A stretch of 64,000 nt of DNA from Streptococcus castoreus DSM 17536. Its GTDB lineage: Bacteria > Bacillota > Bacilli > Lactobacillales > Streptococcaceae. Of this stretch, positions 52,208-63,021 are shown piece by piece. The notes under the pieces were generated by a model. It was not told the origin of the DNA, made no database searches, and saw nothing but the letters and a program-made list of their open reading frames with translations. The stretch is taken from contig NZ_AUKZ01000004.1 of NCBI RefSeq assembly GCF_000425025.1, forward strand, positions 62,001-126,000, given 5' to 3'. A program made the translations under genes and the position numbers. Position 1 is the stretch's first letter. The number at the start of each line of letters is the position of its first letter.

Positions 52208-53230
52208 TTATTCCTCCAATTCTTGTTCTAAATCTTCAACTTCATGGGCAAATTTCTTAACCATTTCTTCGATTTCCAATTCTTCTTGGTCTAGCACCAA
52301 AGCATCGTCAGAAATTAAATCAGTATCAGCAAAAAAAGTAATGTGATTTTTTAGATTTTCAAGTGTAATAGGGGCATCACCACCGTACTCACCATCTAAA
52401 TTAATCATCATGCGTTTATCAGATTGTGGTTCAATCACAATTTTGCTAGTCTTAATGTATTCCACACGACGATCGGTAACGTGTTTGCCACCATCCAAAA
52501 TTAGACGCAAGAGGTGCACAATTTCAAAAAGATTAGCTGTCTTGATCAAAATCAAGGTAAACATGCCATCATCTAATTTGGCGTCAGGTGCAATCATCTC
52601 AAAACCACCAACAGAATTGGTAATTGCTGCAAAAATCATGGAAACGTCTCCTTCAAAAACACCATGATCATGGGTGATTGTGACCGGAACATTACTAATA
52701 CGTGGCAACAGTTCAACACCTTTAGCGAGATATGCCAAATAACCAAACATGGTTTTTAATTGACTTGGCACGCTATAAGTTAATTCTGTCAAACTTCCAG
52801 CCGCAGCAATATTAATGAAATAAGTATCTTCTCTAGCTCGACCAATATCCATTTGAATGGTTTGATTTTTGCCAATAACCTTAGCAGCCTGACTAGGATT
52901 TCCTCTCGGAATCTTCAATGCCCTTGCAAAATCATTGGTGGTTCCAGTTGGAATAATAGCCATTTTAGGCCTCTTTTTGAGTGGTGCAATGCCATTAACA
53001 ACCTCATTAATGGTGCCATCACCACCTGCAGCGATCAGCAAATCAAAACCAGCCTGCGCTGCCCTTCTGGCTTCCTTTAGAGCCGAATGCTTTTTTGCTG
53101 TCGTTTGAAAGGCCGATGTTTCATACCCAAACCCTTCCAAAATATCTAAGACTTCAGGAACACTTTTTTTCATGATCTCTTGTCCTGACGTTGGATTATA
53201 AATGAGACGTGCTCTCATTTGTTTTTTCAT
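52208..53230 (-). CDS. Diacylglycerol/lipid kinase family protein
   Basis: 340-residue member of the DAGK_cat family (DgkB/YegS). Substrate and nucleotide motifs LIYNPTSGQE at the N-terminus, AAGGDGTINEVVNG (about 66-79), PTGTTNDFAR, and MINLDGEYGGDAP near residue 280. In Gram-positives DgkB recycles diacylglycerol released by lipoteichoic acid synthesis. An acidic C-terminal extension (DQEELEIEEMVKKFAHEVED) of about 45 residues is present. It lies between ligA and pulA, probably in one transcript from ligA. Confidence 0.9.
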   Translation of the reverse strand: MKKQMRARLIYNPTSGQEIMKKSVPEVLDILEGFGYETSAFQTTAKKHSALKEARRAAQAGFDLLIAAGGDGTINEVVNGIAPLKKRPKMAIIPTGTTNDFARALKIPRGNPSQAAKVIGKNQTIQMDIGRAREDTYFINIAAAGSLTELTYSVPSQLKTMFGYLAYLAKGVELLPRISNVPVTITHDHGVFEGDVSMIFAAITNSVGGFEMIAPDAKLDDGMFTLILIKTANLFEIVHLLRLILDGGKHVTDRRVEYIKTSKIVIEPQSDKRMMINLDGEYGGDAPITLENLKNHITFFADTDLISDDALVLDQEELEIEEMVKKFAHEVEDLEQELEE

Positions 53231-53243
53231 AAACCTACCTCAC

Positions 53244-55211
<1,968 letters not shown>

Positions 55212-55254
55212 TTATCACAAAAGAAGCCAAATAAGCTATTGCCTAATTGGCAGA

Positions 55255-55283
55255 AAAATAAAAAAGCCTACCCCTAAGTAGAC
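55255..55283 (-). terminator. Terminator of queT
   Basis: GTCTAC pairs with GTAGGC (one G-U) across six bases, followed by TTTTTTATTTTT on the minus strand, 8 nt after the queT stop. Confidence 0.8.
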
Positions 55284-55291
55284 GTTAGTCA

Positions 55292-55798
55292 TTATCCTTT
55301 AAAAGCGATGCGCTTTGCTACCTTATCAATAACCATAGCCCCAACAAGAAGTGATACCAATTCTCCCGTAGCAGTGGTAAACCAAGTTAATAAAAAAGGT
55401 GCTCCAAAGAAATACAATTCCATCGCAACTGTAACCATAGAGGTTGCAAAAAAGAAAGAAAAGTAGAAGAAAGCTTTGTTAAGCATGCCGTTGAATAAAT
55501 AATCCTTTTGATATTTTTCAAACAACAACACACCTAATGTGACAAAAACTAGAGTTGATCCCCCTCCAACAATAACATCAATCAAACCGAAACTGTAAAA
55601 ATTAGCAATCATACAGCCTACAGTCACTCCAATAATGTACTTGCGATGATAAAAAGCTAGAAAATTCATCATTTCAGATACCCTAAACTGGTACATCCCA
55701 TAAGAAATAGCATTCAAAGGCGGGGTAATGGTTAAGACCACATAAAGAGCAGCCACCAAAGCAATGTGAACATAGTCACGCACAGTAAGTTTTATCAT
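55292..55798 (-). CDS. queT: QueT-family queuosine precursor transporter (ECF S component)
   Basis: 168-residue membrane protein with about five to six helices (VRDYVHIALVAALYVVLTIT, then YHRKYIIGVTVGCMIANFYS). It matches COG4708/QueT, the substrate-binding S subunit of an energy-coupling-factor transporter, which takes up preQ1-type precursors of the tRNA base queuosine. The assignment is reinforced by the preQ1-II riboswitch that overlaps its ribosome site. The energising ECF-T/A genes are not nearby, as is normal for group II ECF systems. Confidence 0.93.
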   Translation of the reverse strand: MIKLTVRDYVHIALVAALYVVLTITPPLNAISYGMYQFRVSEMMNFLAFYHRKYIIGVTVGCMIANFYSFGLIDVIVGGGSTLVFVTLGVLLFEKYQKDYLFNGMLNKAFFYFSFFFATSMVTVAMELYFFGAPFLLTWFTTATGELVSLLVGAMVIDKVAKRIAFKG

Positions 55799-55799
55799 T

Positions 55800-55896
55800 T
55801 TTTCTCCTTTAACGTCAGGATAACAACCTAAAGGTTTATCTACGTTTCGAATATGCTTGATGAAAGGGAACTAAGCACCAAGGGTTGCCAAGCAAC
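55800..55896 (-). promoter_or_regulatory. preQ1-II riboswitch (COG4708 motif) of queT
   Basis: The minus-strand leader has the P1 hairpin GTTGCttgGCAAC, then CUUGGUGCUUAG (55871-55882) whose first seven bases pair with CAUCAAG to form P2. This is followed by CAUAUU, a P3 stem AACGU/ACGUU enclosing an AUAAACC-UUUA-GGUUGUUAU hairpin (P4), and ends at AAAGGAGAA, the queT ribosome site. This matches the streptococcal preQ1-II class, where ligand sequesters the ribosome site. One P2 pair is G-U. Expected effect: preQ1 lowers QueT translation. Confidence 0.92.
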
Positions 55897-55902
55897 TTCT
55901 AT

Positions 55903-55931
55903 ATTTTATCACAAAAATGGATGCATGACAA
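55903..55931 (-). promoter_or_regulatory. Promoter of queT
   Basis: TTGTCA (55926-55931), 17-bp spacer, TAAAAT (55903-55908). Predicted start at about 55896, the 5' base of the riboswitch P1. The -35 lies next to the decayed insertion sequence. Confidence 0.85.
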
Positions 55932-55949
55932 AGTCAATGCTAGTAACAT

Positions 55950-56634
55950 CAGCTACCCTAAAACAGCAGCTAATAAGGATTTTCTGTGGTTTTCCAATAC
56001 CAAAAGATTATAGTTATTATCGCATTAGAACTACATTATCACAGCTTTCTTGTGAACCATAAGAACGTTCAAAAATTGATGAAGAATTGATTTATACTCG
56101 TCTTATGAGGGGTGAGAAGGTAAGAATTAAACATCAGTTTGAAGCCTCTAAAGCTTATGAGAAGTGTTATACAGTGGTGACTGAATTTGCTTTGCCAGAT
56201 GGAAATCATATCTGTCACTCGTTCTTGATGGGATTAGTCGTGATATTATCAACTTTACATGTCATGGTCACCAGATTTGAAACAAGTTACAACCGTGCTT
56301 GAGAAAACATTTCCAGCAAAAACTTACAAGGAAACCTGATAACCAAGAGTAGCAATACTAACATCAGTCTTATCATTAACCTTTATTCCATATTACACAA
56401 AGGCAACAGCCCAGATAATGCCACGACGGAAAGTTCCTTTGGTATTTTGACATCTGAGATGTTTTAGGGATATGAGGATACTTTTAAATTTCTCGATGGG
56501 CTAGAACAAGCTATTACAGATTATATTTTTCACAGTAACAAATCAGCCAAACCAAAACGAAAAGGACTTAGCCCTGTTCAATGCAGAACGAAATCCTTTC
56601 AATAATTATTTATCCAACTTTTTTGGGGAGTACA
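55950..56634 (+). mobile_element. Decayed IS3-family (IS150-like) insertion sequence, orfB remnant
   Basis: Three plus-strand frames in succession carry pieces of one DDE transposase: YYRIRTTLSQL (helix-turn region) near 56020; FEASKAYEKCYTVVTEFALP then DGNHICHS (the first catalytic Asp, normally in TDVTEFALP, is replaced by Val) near 56140; VLEKTFPAKTYKE and a stop-riddled DNQE-QY-HQSYH equivalent of SDQGWQYQHQSYH near 56330; GNSPDNATTESSFGILTSEM (third catalytic Glu retained) and KGLSPVQCRTKSFQ ending at 56605. Several frameshifts and stops make it dead. The right end CCAACTTTTTTGGGGAGTACA (56614-56634) looks like an IS150-type inverted repeat; orfA and the left end are missing. Confidence 0.85.
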
Positions 56635-56648
56635 CGTTCTTCGTCTTT

Positions 56649-59474
56649 TTATTCCTTTTCATAGCGCTTAATAAAAAGTTTAACAGAAGTAACTAAGCTA
56701 GTCATTCCTAAAATCGTCAAAATACTACCAACGTTTTCACCGACTTTAGGTAAGGGGTTGCTTTTTGATTTTTGATAAGCAGACAATAATGGTTTTGGAG
56801 TCTCTACTTCTTGTTTCTTCTTTATATCTGATATTGGATCCATTGGGCTTGTGGATACTTTACTTTCTTTTTTAAACGCTAATTGAAGCAATAATGGGTC
56901 ATGGTCAGAGGCACGACCATGCGCTTCCATAAATGGTGAATTAACGTGGACCATGTCAAATTCATAGTGACCAAGCAAATGGCGTGACACCAACATATTA
57001 TCTAGAGTTTGATTATTCCCTTGGTAGAAATAAGAATAACGGTCAGAAAGATCATGTCTACTAACCAAATTAACCATATTCCCTTCTTCAATCAGTTGAA
57101 TGGTTTTAGTGAATTCATAATCATTAAAGTCACCCAACATGACAATATTAGCTTGATGTTTAGCCCCTTCTTTGGCAAATTGACTTAAAAGATTAGCTAA
57201 CACATGCCGCCTTTTTTCTGATTTAAAGGTTACCGGCTGAACTCGTCCATAAAGGGCATTATCTCCACGTTTAGAATTTAAATGATTCGCCACTACAATA
57301 ACCTTATTGCCTTGGAAAATAAATTCTGCTGCCAATGACTTGCGGACATCTTTCCAAGCCGCATTAGTTGGATCAATACGACCAACACTAAGATTTAATT
57401 CCCCATTTACCCAAGAAAGAGCATCCTTAGCACCACCTTTTGGCTTATCAGAAAGGCTAACACGCTCTGGCTGATAAAGAAAACCAGTACGAATATTCCC
57501 GCCAGGCTGACCACCATCATCATTATTTTCAGGAGCAATATCAACATAACGGTAAGTCGGACCACCTAATTTCTTAATAGCATCAATCAAACGTTGCGCA
57601 CTTTGACTTGCATCTGTTGTGCCATCGTTTGTTGGTCCATTATTATCTTGTACTTCAATTAATCCAATAATATCTGGTGCATTTAAATCATGGATAAAGG
57701 ATTCAGCAATCCGTTTCACTTTCTCATCCTTTGTCGTAGAAGGATTGGCTGAGAAATTTTCAATATTGTAAGAAGCAATGCTTAACTTGCTTAAATCTTT
57801 TTGGAGAATTGTTTTTTCAGGCTTTAGATGACCATCGTTTAAGATTGGCATCTTTTGACTATCATCAACAAACACTTTGTAATTGCCATAGCTATATGAC
57901 ACCGGACCAACTAATCTTCCTGTATAGAAATCACCTGCTTTAATGATTTGTTTGCCTTTTTTGAAGAGGACTGGAATAATATCCGTATTGTAGGCGGCGG
58001 CTGGAAGCAATACACCACCTGAATTATTCAAGGTTCTTGTACTAAAACCAGGCAAAACATAAATTTCTTTATTTTTCATTGGACCAAGAACTTTGGCATT
58101 ATTCACTGCAACCAGCATACCTTCCATAGACTCCCAATAATCAATAGCATCTTCATGTGGATCAAAAACACGTAACCCATCATTATCAATAATATTAGCG
58201 GGAGCTATACGATCTTTGCCTAGAATTACAGGCTCTGGGACTTGAGCGGTTCCAGTCTTTGTCACCGATGTTGCAGCTATTTGTGTAATACTAAGATCTG
58301 TTTCTTGGCGATCCTCATAACCGCGACCAAAGTATTCTTCTACTTCTCCCGAAATAGTTAAAACATCACCAACTTTAACATTGGCATTTTTAGCAAAGAC
58401 ACGGATACCGTCTGAAGTTGCAATGTTACCATCACCCTTAAGATCTTGAACATAAAAATGAGTTGAGTCATCTAGATAAGTCACCACTACTTGCTCAACT
58501 GTAACCTTCTTTTTCAAAAGCGGAGATATGTGACCAGTTCCTTGAATATCACCAATTTTGACAACTTGACTAGCTAAACTCATGTCTTTTTTTCGAATAG
58601 CTTGCTTAGCAACTTCAAATTGTTCGAGAGCAAACGGTTTTAATTGCAATTTTCCTTCAAAAGTCGAATGAATAGCTGTTAAATGAATAAGATCCCCTTC
58701 ACCAATCTTGGTTAGTAAATCAGAAGTCTTAATACCCGTCCGATTATCCAAACGTACCGCGACACTCTTCCCATTCCCATCCGTGACCTCAAAGGATGAC
58801 GTTCCGTATTTATCTGACAATATTTTCCCAACTTTTACATGTGACAACTTGACTAAGGTTGAGGGATTTGTATTTTCTAATTCTGAAATAGTTGTTTCTT
58901 TAACAGGAGTAGGAAGCTGACCTGATAATTTTTTATGTGCAGTGATATTTTTCAACTGTAACTCACCCTTGAAATTAGTGAGTGCACCTGTTAATTGAAT
59001 AATATCTCCACTGACATAACCCAGATTTTTCTCAGGGTAAATGTAGAGCCCTGTACCATTACTGTCTTGGATATAAAAGCCATTACCTCCCCAACCATTG
59101 ACCACACTAATAATCTTGCCCGTAACAGTATAAGACTTACCTTCTGAACTGGTTCTTACTTCAGCAATTGGTCGACTACCATTAGCAGTTGCCAACACAG
59201 TAGGACTAACTTGTCGTTGTCTATCTGTATCTACAGGTTTCATCGTTTCAGTAGTTACTGTAGGCGTTGGCTTCGTATTTCCTATAGTATCTGCTATACC
59301 TTCTGCAATAGGCGATACCTCTCCTACACCATTAACAATAGACACATCCGTTCTAGAAGCTACTATCTCGTCAGCATAAACTGGACTTTTTTGCAGAACA
59401 ACTTTCTCAATTACCGTAGGAGCAGCGACCATCGCTAGCAATGAAGCATAGGTGAAAATTTTCCTATTTAACAT
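56649..59474 (-). CDS. spnA: SpnA-type cell-wall-directed extracellular nuclease
   Basis: 941 residues. Signal peptide about 1-35 (LLAMVAAPTVI...VYADE). Residues ~100-520 contain several OB-fold-like segments (YTVTGKIISVVNGWGGNGFY). A C-terminal endonuclease/exonuclease/phosphatase domain starts near 560 with SIASYNIENFSAN, then LIEVQDN, VVANHLNSKRGDN, MLGDFNDYEF and ASDHDPLLLQL, all catalytic positions conserved. The tail is a sorting signal: LPKVG (908-912), hydrophobic helix, KRYEKE. In S. pyogenes SpnA sits next to the sag operon, is surface-anchored and degrades neutrophil DNA traps; the same locus applies here. The sorting motif has Val where LPXTG has Thr. Confidence 0.88.
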   Translation of the reverse strand: MLNRKIFTYASLLAMVAAPTVIEKVVLQKSPVYADEIVASRTDVSIVNGVGEVSPIAEGIADTIGNTKPTPTVTTETMKPVDTDRQRQVSPTVLATANGSRPIAEVRTSSEGKSYTVTGKIISVVNGWGGNGFYIQDSNGTGLYIYPEKNLGYVSGDIIQLTGALTNFKGELQLKNITAHKKLSGQLPTPVKETTISELENTNPSTLVKLSHVKVGKILSDKYGTSSFEVTDGNGKSVAVRLDNRTGIKTSDLLTKIGEGDLIHLTAIHSTFEGKLQLKPFALEQFEVAKQAIRKKDMSLASQVVKIGDIQGTGHISPLLKKKVTVEQVVVTYLDDSTHFYVQDLKGDGNIATSDGIRVFAKNANVKVGDVLTISGEVEEYFGRGYEDRQETDLSITQIAATSVTKTGTAQVPEPVILGKDRIAPANIIDNDGLRVFDPHEDAIDYWESMEGMLVAVNNAKVLGPMKNKEIYVLPGFSTRTLNNSGGVLLPAAAYNTDIIPVLFKKGKQIIKAGDFYTGRLVGPVSYSYGNYKVFVDDSQKMPILNDGHLKPEKTILQKDLSKLSIASYNIENFSANPSTTKDEKVKRIAESFIHDLNAPDIIGLIEVQDNNGPTNDGTTDASQSAQRLIDAIKKLGGPTYRYVDIAPENNDDGGQPGGNIRTGFLYQPERVSLSDKPKGGAKDALSWVNGELNLSVGRIDPTNAAWKDVRKSLAAEFIFQGNKVIVVANHLNSKRGDNALYGRVQPVTFKSEKRRHVLANLLSQFAKEGAKHQANIVMLGDFNDYEFTKTIQLIEEGNMVNLVSRHDLSDRYSYFYQGNNQTLDNMLVSRHLLGHYEFDMVHVNSPFMEAHGRASDHDPLLLQLAFKKESKVSTSPMDPISDIKKKQEVETPKPLLSAYQKSKSNPLPKVGENVGSILTILGMTSLVTSVKLFIKRYEKE

Positions 59475-59502
59475 AAAAACTCCTTTTGTTTAATACACGC
59501 CT

Positions 59503-59531
59503 ATTGTAACAAAACTGATAATTAAAATAAA
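59503..59531 (-). promoter_or_regulatory. Possible promoter of spnA
   Basis: TACAAT (59503-59508) 29 nt before the start, with only a weak TTTATT -35 at 17 bp. A TTGACA further upstream pairs with a poor -10. The 351-nt spacer (59475-59825) is very AT-rich, contains ATTAAA on both strands, and otherwise holds the sag terminator. Confidence 0.4.
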
Positions 59532-59708
59532 TACATTTTGAAACATTTTGTTGTCAAAAGTTAATGTTATGCCACATTGTAACCGCTGTCTCTTAAATTG
59601 ATTTGTATATTTTAACTAAAAAACAAACATTAATCCCTTGGATACTCTTAAAAAAGCGATTTTTCTTATCATTCAACCTTTATTTTAGAAAGTTATCTGT
59701 TTTTCTCT

Positions 59709-59762
59709 CAAAAAAGCATTGATCTTATTGACTCACGATAAATGAGTCAATAAGATCAATGC
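59709..59762 (-). terminator. Terminator of the sag operon
   Basis: A perfect 20-bp inverted repeat (59716-59735 with 59743-59762; arms begin GCATTGATCTTATTGACTCA) around a 7-nt loop, followed by TTTTTTG on the minus strand, 64 nt after the sagI stop. The stem is much longer than the usual 7-12 bp. Confidence 0.9.
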
Positions 59763-59825
59763 TGTCTTTATTATCATGCCTTCTTTGTAGTAAGAAGACC
59801 TAAATTCTTTTATTTTTCAAAACCT

Positions 59826-60944
59826 TTATGGTTGGTTAGGTTTTAATAAGAAACTCGAAAGGGTTATAAAGGCTAGCGCCGTTAATAACAGAGCTAAGAG
59901 ATATGGCCAGACTTGCGCAAGCCCCCCACCACTTTGGAAAATGGCTATGGTTGAGAGAACCCAGTTTTGCGGTAGTAATTTCCCAATAGCTTGCATGTAT
60001 GAAGGTGTAATGGACAAAGGCCATAAACAGCCAGCCAACATGGAAGTTGGCATCACGATCAAGTTAGCCAACTGGCTACTTTGTTGCGTATTTTGTGTGA
60101 CTGCACCAATCATTAAACCAAAACCTATCGCCAATAAACTAAAAAGTAAGAAAATTACTAAAAGCATCGGAGTAGGAATATAAAAGCTGACGTTAAAGAC
60201 CTTCAACAAGCTAAACATAATCACAATTTGGATAGCAAAAGCGACAAGTCCAACACATACATAACTCAGCATGTACTGGAAGCGTGACAAGCGTGACAAG
60301 ATTAAACGGTTGTAGATTTGACTAGACTTATCTGTCAAAATCCCCCCGTAAATCACACTAGTACTGCCCAACATTAAAATGAGCAAGAAACCGGTAGTGG
60401 TGGATGACACCGATTTACTACGTGAGCGGTCTGCCAACGTCTCTTGTTGAACATGGTAGTTTAAGCTCTTGTTTTTTTGTAAAAGCCGATCAAAGATGGT
60501 CTGATTCCCTGCAGCTACGTCACCCATGATATTGTAGTTTTCCAAAAGATAATTGGCTTGCGCCTTCACCCATTCTGTAATCTCGCTATTAGCAATGGCG
60601 CGAAGCTTGAGTTTTTGCGCTTTACCTGTCAATACTTTCTCCGAAAACCCTTTATCAATGGTCAGCACAGCCTCTAAAGACTTAGCTTGAAGGTAACTGT
60701 CAATGTGTTTTTCCTTTATTTTGGTAAAAACATCATACTTTTTCGTGTGTTTAAGCTGGGCAACAAATTGCTTCGAAATCTGACTTTGATCCTTGTCTAA
60801 GATACCAATTTTAGCCTGATTATTTCCCGAGAAACTCAAAGATAAAGCTAAAAGTGTTGTTAAAATAGGCAACAAAAGGAAGGTCACATAACTGGTTTTT
60901 TTCCGTCGTATTTTAACAAATAAAGTTTTTATAAAACGAATCAT
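59826..60944 (-). CDS. sagI: SagI, streptolysin S export permease
   Basis: 372-residue ABC-2 type permease: one N-terminal helix (LLPILTTLLALSLSF), a large extracytoplasmic domain to about residue 175, then five helices. Together with SagH and the ATPase SagG it exports the modified peptide toxin streptolysin S. It overlaps sagH by 4 nt and is the last gene of the operon. A related fold to SagH suggests they form a heterodimer. Confidence 0.9.
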   Translation of the reverse strand: MIRFIKTLFVKIRRKKTSYVTFLLLPILTTLLALSLSFSGNNQAKIGILDKDQSQISKQFVAQLKHTKKYDVFTKIKEKHIDSYLQAKSLEAVLTIDKGFSEKVLTGKAQKLKLRAIANSEITEWVKAQANYLLENYNIMGDVAAGNQTIFDRLLQKNKSLNYHVQQETLADRSRSKSVSSTTTGFLLILMLGSTSVIYGGILTDKSSQIYNRLILSRLSRFQYMLSYVCVGLVAFAIQIVIMFSLLKVFNVSFYIPTPMLLVIFLLFSLLAIGFGLMIGAVTQNTQQSSQLANLIVMPTSMLAGCLWPLSITPSYMQAIGKLLPQNWVLSTIAIFQSGGGLAQVWPYLLALLLTALAFITLSSFLLKPNQP

Positions 60945-62068
60945 GTGGTCACCTGCTTTCTCATCCCTATCAAAGCAATTAGGACAAAGGCTGTTCCAAG
61001 ACCAATATTAACCATCAACGTCACAGGGATTGGATTGGATTGCCCACCAAAAATAAGATAAAACAAACTATCATTAACCCATTTGATTGGAGAAATATTA
61101 GACAACTGATTGATAAAAGGACTATTTAAAGTTGCCAAAGGGACGTAACTACCTCCCAAAAAGGCAAAAATAGGGATAACCGCATTTGAAGCTACCGTCA
61201 AGAAAGCTTCATTCCTAATGCTGGTAGCCATTCCGATACCAATAGCCACGGATAAGTAAATCAAGGAAGCTGTCACACCAATAATCTGCCAATCATTAGT
61301 TCCCCAATTGACTCGCAACACAAATCTGGTAAAGATATAAAGGATGCCCAACTGGACTGTTGTAGCTAACATTGCCCCTATCAATTTCCCAAAGACGAGA
61401 AGACTAGGAGAAACACCTGTAAGGTGAATGCGATTGGTTGTACGTTGTTGACGATCTGATAGAACAAGATTCATCGCTGACATAATGCTATAAAATGTAA
61501 TCATGGTGAACATAGAAATGGCATAATAATCAGCTGAGGTCATGCCCTTACTCGTTTGAACAGAACTTACCTTAATAAAATCCACCTTCCGCTTCTTAAC
61601 CGCCTTTAACCGTTGAGGATACAGGTCCGCTATAGAATCATAAGTCTTCGCATTGTCCACGTAACTGGTCACCAACATATTAATCAAGTCAGCATTCTGC
61701 TGGTTAATCGCATTAGTTGTTACTTTGATGGTTTGATTGCTCTTTACTTCCAAAGTGGCTGTCAAAGCCCCTTCGCTAACTTTCTTTTTATCCACTTTAA
61801 GCGACTTACTAGGCTTAGCTTCTAATTTCAGCTCCTTATTTAAGACCTTTAAAAAGGCAAGAAAATTCTTCTGATAATCTGTTTTTTTTCCTTCCAAGTG
61901 GTAACGCACCGTTAACTTAGGAACTGTTGTCGCCTTATTAAAACTTGATTTAAAGGCAAAACTTAAAATCACAATCATTACAATTGGAAAAATAACCATC
62001 ATCAACAAGGCGGTTCGATTTCGAAAAATCTGCAAACTCTCTTTTTTGATTAAATGTAATAAAACCAT
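60941..62068 (-). CDS. sagH: SagH, streptolysin S export permease
   Basis: 375-residue ABC-2 permease with the same plan as SagI: N-terminal LLMMVIFPIVMIVILSFAF helix, a basic extracytoplasmic loop rich in Lys, then TM2-6 from about residue 185. Starts 8 nt after sagG and overlaps sagI by 4 nt. Confidence 0.9.
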   Translation of the reverse strand: MVLLHLIKKESLQIFRNRTALLMMVIFPIVMIVILSFAFKSSFNKATTVPKLTVRYHLEGKKTDYQKNFLAFLKVLNKELKLEAKPSKSLKVDKKKVSEGALTATLEVKSNQTIKVTTNAINQQNADLINMLVTSYVDNAKTYDSIADLYPQRLKAVKKRKVDFIKVSSVQTSKGMTSADYYAISMFTMITFYSIMSAMNLVLSDRQQRTTNRIHLTGVSPSLLVFGKLIGAMLATTVQLGILYIFTRFVLRVNWGTNDWQIIGVTASLIYLSVAIGIGMATSIRNEAFLTVASNAVIPIFAFLGGSYVPLATLNSPFINQLSNISPIKWVNDSLFYLIFGGQSNPIPVTLMVNIGLGTAFVLIALIGMRKQVTT

Positions 62069-62076
62069 GATAACCT

Positions 62077-63000
62077 CTAATCTCTTAACTTCTTACCGGT
62101 TAAGTGCAAGAAGATTTCTTCTAAATTCAAGTGGTTATGTTTAATCTCACTAAATCCAATATTAGCCTCCGTCAATTGACGGACCACTGTCGCAATGTCA
62201 CCATCTTCAATCACTAGAACAACTTCATCATCAGCAGTTACCAAGCTCCAACCCGGTTTATCAGACACATCCAAATCTTGAGAATCTGTCAAGGTTACCA
62301 TAATCTGATTACTCAAGTTTGCAGCGTAGCGTTTTTCAAGTTCAACCTTATTGCCTTCTTCAATAATCTGACCGTGATCCATAATAAAAATATGATCACA
62401 GAGGGCTTCGACTTCTTCCATGTAATGGGTGGTATAGATAACCGTAGCTCCTTCTGCATTTAAGAGACGGATAGACTCTAAAATATGATTCCGAGACTGC
62501 GGATCAATGCCAACAGTTGGTTCATCAAAAATAATCAACTTAGGAGAATGAACCAGAGCACAAGCAATGTTTAAACGCCTTTTCATTCCTCCTGAAAATT
62601 GGCTAGGGAATTGTTTGGCCTGCGCCTGCAAACCAACAAACTCTAGACTCTTTAAGACCTGTTCCTTTAGCTGGCTTCCTTTCAAGCCATACAGGGAACC
62701 AAATAATTCCACGTTTTCATAAGCTGTTAGGTCAGGATAGACAGCAATGTCCTGAGGAACATAACCAATCTGTGAACTAATTTTTCGGATGGATTTCTGA
62801 GACTCTTGTAAAACTGTTACATCACCAGAACTCAAGGGAATCAGTCCCAAAATAAGATTAATCAAGGTTGATTTGCCAGCACCGTTTGGTCCTAATAAGC
62901 CATAAATATTACCTTCTTCAATTGTCAATGAGACATTGTCGACAGCTTTTTTGCCACCTTTATAGACTTTAACAACATCTGTTAATTGCACAAAACTCAT
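62077..63000 (-). CDS. sagG: SagG, streptolysin S export ATPase
   Basis: 307-residue ABC ATPase. Walker A GPNGAGKST (about 37-45), signature FSGGMKRRL (about 135-143), Walker B LIIFDEPTVGID, H-loop TTHYMEE. The C-terminal ~80 residues form the DrrA-type regulatory extension. Energises SagH/SagI. A 21-nt gap separates it from sagF, with AAGGAG before the ATG. Confidence 0.94.
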   Translation of the reverse strand: MSFVQLTDVVKVYKGGKKAVDNVSLTIEEGNIYGLLGPNGAGKSTLINLILGLIPLSSGDVTVLQESQKSIRKISSQIGYVPQDIAVYPDLTAYENVELFGSLYGLKGSQLKEQVLKSLEFVGLQAQAKQFPSQFSGGMKRRLNIACALVHSPKLIIFDEPTVGIDPQSRNHILESIRLLNAEGATVIYTTHYMEEVEALCDHIFIMDHGQIIEEGNKVELEKRYAANLSNQIMVTLTDSQDLDVSDKPGWSLVTADDEVVLVIEDGDIATVVRQLTEANIGFSEIKHNHLNLEEIFLHLTGKKLRD

Positions 63001-63021
63001 ATATTACTCCTTTTTTCAATA

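Noticed and set aside
55853..56062. 69-codon plus-strand frame starting MLDERELSTKG
   Set aside because: Begins inside the antisense of the preQ1-II riboswitch and continues into the IS remnant; no ribosome site.
56087..56302. 71-codon frame as a stand-alone small gene
   Set aside because: Its sequence is the middle of an IS3 orfB (TEFALPDGNHIC) with a lost catalytic Asp and frameshifts on both sides, so it is part of the dead element.
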